This document shows, piece by piece, positions 5,238 through 8,965 of a stretch of DNA of 8,965 nt. Numbering within the stretch: position 1 is the stretch's first letter; every line of letters starts with the position of its first letter. Made by a program: the position numbers and the translations under genes. The notes below the pieces were generated by a model. The model ran no database searches and had not been told where the DNA came from. It saw only the letters and a program-made list of their open reading frames with translations. The stretch is from Gammaproteobacteria bacterium (GTDB lineage: Bacteria > Pseudomonadota > Gammaproteobacteria > Steroidobacterales > SZUA-146), in NCBI GenBank assembly GCA_003228965.1, contig QIGP01000372.1, positions 1 through 8,965 on the forward strand, read 5' to 3'.

Positions 5238-6584
5238 CTAGTTCGCGCTGTGTTTAAATACTTCCGGATCGAGTTGGTGGCGGGAAAGAAGCTTGTAGAA
5301 GTCGGTTCGATTTCGTTTGGCCATGCGTGCGGCCTGGCTCACATTTCCACCTGTCATCTTCAGCAATTGCGATAAATAGTTGCGAATAAATTCGTCCCGC
5401 GCGTCAGTGAAGGACGGCAGAACGGTTGACCGCTCCCCAAGACTTTCTTTAACTAACTCTACGCTGATAACCGGCGTGCGACACTGCTCGATGTTTTCGT
5501 TCACTGTGTTTTTGAGTTGGCGTACATTGCCTGGCCACTTTGCACTCATTAAACATTCTATGGCTTCGGGCGCGTAGACCATTCTTGGCCGATCGTTTTG
5601 CGTAATGGCTTTATCCAGGAAGTGGTTAGCCAAAATTGGAATGTCTTCAGGGTGTTCATTTAGTGTGGGTAGTTGTAGCGCTGTTTGGCTCAGACGGTAG
5701 TACAAGTCTTCGCGAAATTTGCCGTCCACAATTAACGCTTTGATGTCTTTGTGCGTTGTCGAAATTAGCCGCGCATTAACCGCTACAGTTTCAGAACTGC
5801 CGACAGGTCGTATGAGTTTTTCTTCAATCACCCGTAACAATTTTATTTGAAGCCGTATTGGCATGTCGGCGACTTCATCAAGAATGAGGGTGCCGTTGTT
5901 GGCTTTTTGATAGAGGCCTTGCCGTGGCGCCGGATCGTCGGAGAAAGTATCGGCTGCGCGCCCAAACAGCTCTGCTTCAAGCAGGTTTTCGGCCATGGTA
6001 CTGCATTTCATAATGACCAAATTGCCACTTTGTTGGCCGCTAGCTTTATGCATTGCTGTAGCAAGTAGTTCTTTGCCGCTGCCGCTTTCGCCACTAATCA
6101 ATACTCGTGAATCGCCTTTTGCGACAGAATGGGCTTTGTCGAGCAGTTGATTAATCAAAGGGCTACGAGTCACGATATCACATCGCCATTCGGCTACTTC
6201 CAATTCCGGCGGTCGAGAGATTTTTATCGCGCGACTAATAAGATCGAGCAATTCGTTTTTGTCGATAGGTTTTGTAATAAAACCAAACGCACCGCTTTGG
6301 GTGGCGGTTACGGCGTCTGGAATGGTACCGTGCGCCGTCATAATAAGTACGGGCAAGCCTGGCCATTCGCGTTGGATGGATTGCAGAAGTTCGATGCCGT
6401 TAACGATTTCCATTTGCAAATCGGTTAGCACAACGTCGGGGCGAAACGAGGCTGTGGCATCCATTGCCGCTTTGCCATTGTCCACGCCTTCTACTTCGTA
6501 GCCTTCGGCCAACAAGCGAATGCTCAGCAAGCGCAATAGACCGGGGTCGTCGTCGACAAGCAGAATGCGCGGAGGAGATTTCAT
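5238..6584 (-). CDS. glrR: GlrR/QseF-like response regulator of the NtrC family lacking the GAFTGA sigma-54 loop
   Basis: 448 residues with receiver, AAA+ and Fis-type HTH domains. Receiver: acidic pocket DDD (11-13), phospho-acceptor D55 (VLTDLQM), T83 and K105. AAA+: Walker A GESGSGKE (165-172), Walker B LILDEVAD (233-240), arginine-finger region FREDLYYRL (290-298) and WPGNVRQL (350-357). The C-terminus (GNVSQAARMAKRNRTDFYKL, about 413-432) closely matches the DNA-binding end of E. coli GlrR. In E. coli, GlrR is phosphorylated by GlrK and drives sigma-54 promoters such as that of glmY. Here the loop that should read GAFTGA, aligned without gaps between ELFG and GLYQ, reads DTFSDD (212-217), so sigma-54 contact should be lost while ATP binding looks possible. 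It starts 5 nt after the qseG-like stop with no strong ribosome binding site, so it is probably coupled. It converges on wecB with 48 nt between the stops. Confidence 0.88.
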   Translation of the reverse strand: MKSPPRILLVDDDPGLLRLLSIRLLAEGYEVEGVDNGKAAMDATASFRPDVVLTDLQMEIVNGIELLQSIQREWPGLPVLIMTAHGTIPDAVTATQSGAFGFITKPIDKNELLDLISRAIKISRPPELEVAEWRCDIVTRSPLINQLLDKAHSVAKGDSRVLISGESGSGKELLATAMHKASGQQSGNLVIMKCSTMAENLLEAELFGRAADTFSDDPAPRQGLYQKANNGTLILDEVADMPIRLQIKLLRVIEEKLIRPVGSSETVAVNARLISTTHKDIKALIVDGKFREDLYYRLSQTALQLPTLNEHPEDIPILANHFLDKAITQNDRPRMVYAPEAIECLMSAKWPGNVRQLKNTVNENIEQCRTPVISVELVKESLGERSTVLPSFTDARDEFIRNYLSQLLKMTGGNVSQAARMAKRNRTDFYKLLSRHQLDPEVFKHSAN

Positions 6585-6589
6585 GAGCG

Positions 6590-7204
6590 TTATTCTGAGG
6601 TTACTTCAATGCGTTTGATGGCATCGAGCTTGGCTCGGGCTTGTGCAAGTTCAACTTCGAGAACGTCTATTTCCTGATGTGCAGATTCAAGTTCCTTGCG
6701 AGCTTGCGACAGGCTCTTGCGATCGAAGTTATCTTTTTGATCGAGCACAATTTGGGAATCGGACAGTGTCGTTCTCAGCTCGAAGTTACGTGCTTCGAGG
6801 ATCATTACGTTTTCTGTTTCGTTAAGTATGACGCGAGCGAGATTGCGTTCGAGACCTGTCAGGTCCTGAGATTGTTCAAGGATTGTCGTAAGTTCAGCAT
6901 AGCCGCGTCCACTATCCGAGTTCGGGTGTCCGCTGGTAATGAGCAGCAACGCCTCTCTAAAGCGATTGCGCGCAGACGCGTCCTGCTCCCGTTGAGAAAC
7001 AACGTCTGCAAATAAATCGACCTGTTGTTGGTAGTTGCCGGACGTAATGTCGTGCATCAGGGTAAGGTGGTTGTCGATCAAGCTTAGTTCCTGGCGCGCG
7101 ATGTCGACTGTTGTTGGTGTCTTTATTGATCTTAGGCCTACCCAAGAGCAGCTCTGTAAGACCATCAGTGCGACGATGCATCCGGCTAATCGAACTCGAT
7201 TCAT
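6590..7204 (-). CDS. qseG: QseG-like outer-membrane lipoprotein with C-terminal coiled coil
   Basis: The ATG at 7204 (204 residues) is preferred over the upstream frame extension because AGGAGAG sits directly before it (7213-7207) and the protein then begins with a lipoprotein signal: MNRVR, a hydrophobic stretch, and lipobox LQSC with C19 as the lipidated cysteine. Residue +2 is serine, not aspartate, which favours outer-membrane sorting. The middle is polar and helical; residues about 150-198 (heptad-like QARKELESAHQEIDVLEVEL) look like a coiled coil, as in the C-terminal half of E. coli QseG (237 residues). The sequence match is otherwise weak, so the name rests mainly on position between the GlrK- and GlrR-like genes, the lipobox and the coiled coil. 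In E. coli, QseG binds and stimulates the QseE/GlrK kinase from the periplasmic side. The same role is inferred. It begins 10 nt after the kinase stop. Confidence 0.72.
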   Translation of the reverse strand: MNRVRLAGCIVALMVLQSCSWVGLRSIKTPTTVDIARQELSLIDNHLTLMHDITSGNYQQQVDLFADVVSQREQDASARNRFREALLLITSGHPNSDSGRGYAELTTILEQSQDLTGLERNLARVILNETENVMILEARNFELRTTLSDSQIVLDQKDNFDRKSLSQARKELESAHQEIDVLEVELAQARAKLDAIKRIEVTSE

Positions 7205-7206
7205 AT

Positions 7207-7213
7207 CTCTCCT
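7207..7213 (-). promoter_or_regulatory. Ribosome binding site deciding the QseG-like start
   Basis: AGGAGAG on the minus strand lies between the kinase TAA (7217-7215) and the ATG at 7204. The AGGAG core is 4 nt from the ATG, slightly short but strong, and supports the lipoprotein start over a longer reading that would overlap the kinase gene. Confidence 0.6.
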
Positions 7214-7214
7214 G

Positions 7215-8660
7215 TTAATGGCCTGCACCGCTGACGGGTACTTTAGGCATGATAATGCGGAAATGGGCGCCGCGTTCAGTGTCAATCATACTGATTTTGC
7301 CACCGTGTGCATTAACGCATTCGAGTACCACTGATAAGCCGATACCCGTGCCTTTAACGTGTCCGGCCTGACTTGTCGAACCTTGGTAGAAAGGTTCGAA
7401 TATTCTGGCCTGTTCAAGCGGCGGAACTCCTTCTCCTTCATCTGCAATTTCAATGACATAGCCGTCAGCTGTCGGACTTGTGTTGAGGCGGATAACGCCG
7501 CCGTCAGGGCTGAATTTGATGGCATTGGTTAACAAGTTGTCAATGATCATCCGGACCTTGGATGCGTCTGCCAATATCGTAATTGGCGCAAGCCTCGCCT
7601 TAATCTTCAGGTGGCGGGCCGAAAACGTCAGCCGTTGCTGGTCGATCACGGTCCGTATCAGGGATGTCAGTTCGAACTCTTCAAGCTGCAAATCGGAAAG
7701 CTGCGATTGCCAGGCGCTAAAGCTAAGCAGGTTTTCGATCAGTTTTTGCAAGCTCACGCTGTTCTCGCGCAGGATGTCGGTAACTTCTTTTTGTGCCGGT
7801 TGCAGTTCTCCGACCGCACCGTCCATAAGTAGTTCGGTGCCTTCACGAATATTGGCGAGCGGAGTTTTGAGCTCGTGCGACATGTGCCGTAGGAATTTGT
7901 CCTTCTCGCGATCTTGTTCAAGCAGGCGTTCTCGCAGCCATTCAAGCTGCCGACCCAGAGCTTCCAAATCTTCTGGTCCAGTGACGGCAATAGGTTGAGA
8001 AAACTTGCCATCGCCAAGCGTGCTGATGGCGTGGTCGATTTGCCGTAGAGGCCGTGCGAGCAGCGCCGTAAAAATGACTACGACGAGTATGGTAAAGGGG
8101 ACTAGCAGGGCGGTCTGAATGGCTAGCTGTCGCTGCATACGACCTGCGCTTTCGCGTAGCTCGCTTAGCCCTGAGTCAATGTCCCTGTTACTGTCGCGCG
8201 ACACGCCGTCAACAAAGTCGCGCAGTGCCGAGAAATCGTTCAGTGCATTTGTGATTGTTATCGATTCGCGTTCCGAGTTTCTCATTGCCGAGTCAAAGGC
8301 ATTGACCCGACGTTGCAGTTCACGAATTTGTTCGGTGCGGGTTGCGTCGGCACTGTTTGTGGCAATTTCGTCGAGCGTTGCGCGTACGCGTTCGAGACGT
8401 TCCTGATACGTGGTCAGCAGTTCTTGTTCGCCAATCACCTGGTACACGCGAGCGCTGCGCTCCATGGAGCTTAGCTGTTCGCGCAGTGACTGATTTTGAT
8501 TTGTGGCTTGCACACCTTGAATCACCAGAGCCTGTGAGTCGGTGGCAAATTCATTCATTTGAGTGGCTGCGCGAATAATTGCAAAAATCAGCGGTAACGA
8601 AACGAGTAGAAAGCCCAGGACCAAAAGGCCGTTCAACGACTTGGGGCGCGGTATCCGCAT
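7215..8660 (-). CDS. glrK: GlrK/QseE-like sensor histidine kinase
   Basis: 481 residues when started at ATG 8660, close to E. coli GlrK (475), and the N-terminus MRIPRPKSLNGLL then aligns with it. A TTG at 8726 would add 22 residues inside galE and is less likely. Order: TM1 about 9-30, a helical periplasmic sensor of about 150 residues, TM2 about 182-203, HAMP about 203-255, then the kinase core. H262 lies in the H-box FLRHMSHELKTPL; the following REGTELLMDGAVGEL strongly recalls GlrK. The N-box is DNLLTNAIKFSP, G1 DEGEGVP, the F-box FEPFYQGS and G2 GTGIGLS; all look functional. Established role of the family: an inner-membrane kinase that phosphorylates GlrR in response to envelope or host-type signals, assisted by QseG. 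Here it starts 4 nt after the galE stop with no visible Shine-Dalgarno, which suggests coupling to galE. Confidence 0.9.
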   Translation of the reverse strand: MRIPRPKSLNGLLVLGFLLVSLPLIFAIIRAATQMNEFATDSQALVIQGVQATNQNQSLREQLSSMERSARVYQVIGEQELLTTYQERLERVRATLDEIATNSADATRTEQIRELQRRVNAFDSAMRNSERESITITNALNDFSALRDFVDGVSRDSNRDIDSGLSELRESAGRMQRQLAIQTALLVPFTILVVVIFTALLARPLRQIDHAISTLGDGKFSQPIAVTGPEDLEALGRQLEWLRERLLEQDREKDKFLRHMSHELKTPLANIREGTELLMDGAVGELQPAQKEVTDILRENSVSLQKLIENLLSFSAWQSQLSDLQLEEFELTSLIRTVIDQQRLTFSARHLKIKARLAPITILADASKVRMIIDNLLTNAIKFSPDGGVIRLNTSPTADGYVIEIADEGEGVPPLEQARIFEPFYQGSTSQAGHVKGTGIGLSVVLECVNAHGGKISMIDTERGAHFRIIMPKVPVSGAGH

Positions 8661-8664
8661 GGGG

Positions 8665-8965
8665 TCAGGCGCTTGCGAGCCGTTTCTTTTGGAGCGTTTG
8701 TTCCCAGGCCAAAGCGGTTTTGGCAATGGTGCGTAAGTCGTCGTGTTCAGGTGTCCAGCCTAATACGGTACGGGCGACGTCAGCTTTGGCAACTAATGCA
8801 GGCGGATCTCCGGCGCGTCTTGGTTCTTCTATTATTTTAAGAGGGCTGCCGTGTACTTCCTGAACCATTTCGATGACTTCGCGCACGCTGTAGCCGTGCC
8901 CGTAGCCGCAATTGGCGGTCAGCGATTTGCCGCTGTCCTGCAAATAATTCAGGGAGCGCAAGTGG
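8665..8965 (-). CDS. galE: UDP-glucose 4-epimerase, C-terminal part (5' end outside the window)
   Basis: About 99 residues plus the stop codon are visible; the N-terminal NAD-binding domain and catalytic YxxxK lie beyond the window. The visible part is typical of the GalE C-terminal substrate-binding domain: LRSLNYLQDSGKSLTANCGY followed by GHGYSVREVIEMVQEVHG, the diagnostic RRAGDPPALVA, then ARTVLGWTPEHDDL and a final amphipathic helix. Members interconvert UDP-glucose and UDP-galactose (some also the N-acetyl forms), supplying galactose for surface glycans. The stop at 8665 is 4 nt before the kinase ATG, so it appears to be the first visible gene of the galE-glrK-qseG-glrR transcript. A related extended-SDR sugar epimerase cannot be excluded without the N-terminus, but the AGDPP motif argues for GalE. 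Confidence 0.88.
   Translation of the reverse strand, partial: HLRSLNYLQDSGKSLTANCGYGHGYSVREVIEMVQEVHGSPLKIIEEPRRAGDPPALVAKADVARTVLGWTPEHDDLRTIAKTALAWEQTLQKKRLASA

Noticed and set aside
5232..5256. A CACAG/CTGTG hairpin followed by TTTAAA after wecB, as a terminator between the convergent genes.
   Set aside because: The stem is 5 bp, the T-run is only three bases, and it overlaps the end of the glrR-like coding region; too weak to list.
7205..7285. A longer QseG-like protein starting at 7285.
   Set aside because: It would overlap the kinase gene and bury the lipoprotein signal peptide; the strong AGGAGAG before ATG 7204 supports the shorter form.
8661..8726. A longer kinase beginning at TTG 8726.
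   Set aside because: It would overlap galE by 62 nt, has no ribosome binding site, and adds a charged extension absent from GlrK; ATG 8660 fits the family length and N-terminus.

Overview
The window looks like a chromosomal piece of a gammaproteobacterium, perhaps marine or environmental, with GC near 50%. The strongest clue is a minus-strand block in the order GlrK/QseE-like kinase, QseG-like lipoprotein, GlrR/QseF-like response regulator. This is the gene order of the enterobacterial glrK-qseG-glrR locus, and the kinase and regulator can be matched to it almost end to end. The rest of the window is envelope or extracellular polysaccharide biosynthesis. No rRNA, tRNA, CRISPR array or intact transposase gene was seen.

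Layout: (1) 1-346, minus: N-terminal part of an AMP-forming acyl-CoA ligase resembling the exosortase-A-associated type. (2) 347-459: divergent promoter region. (3) 460-1659, plus: LhgO-type FAD oxidoreductase; its stop codon lies inside a perfect 18-bp inverted repeat that may be a 58-bp MITE-like insertion flanked by TTAA. (4) 1877-2653 and 2632-3315, plus: an overlapping pair, a glucose-1-phosphate cytidylyltransferase-like nucleotidyltransferase and a PIG-L/LmbE deacetylase. (5) 3426-3904, minus: decayed remnant of a polysaccharide flippase. (6) 4077-5189, plus: WecB-type UDP-GlcNAc 2-epimerase. (7) 5238-8965, minus: a compact operon whose transcription order is galE (partial), glrK-like, qseG-like, glrR-like.

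The enzymes point to nucleotide-sugar supply (cytidylyltransferase, WecB, GalE), sugar de-N-acylation (PIG-L), and possibly envelope-protein sorting coupled to polysaccharide (the ligase). The two-component system is tied to this metabolism by the 4-nt spacing between galE and glrK. Frequent strand switches and a broken flippase suggest that the polysaccharide locus has been rearranged.

The most notable observation is that the GlrR-like regulator keeps its receiver domain, Walker A and B motifs, arginine-finger region and Fis-type DNA-binding end, but its sigma-54-contacting GAFTGA loop reads DTFSDD. It may therefore be a sigma-54-independent regulator derived from a bacterial enhancer-binding protein.
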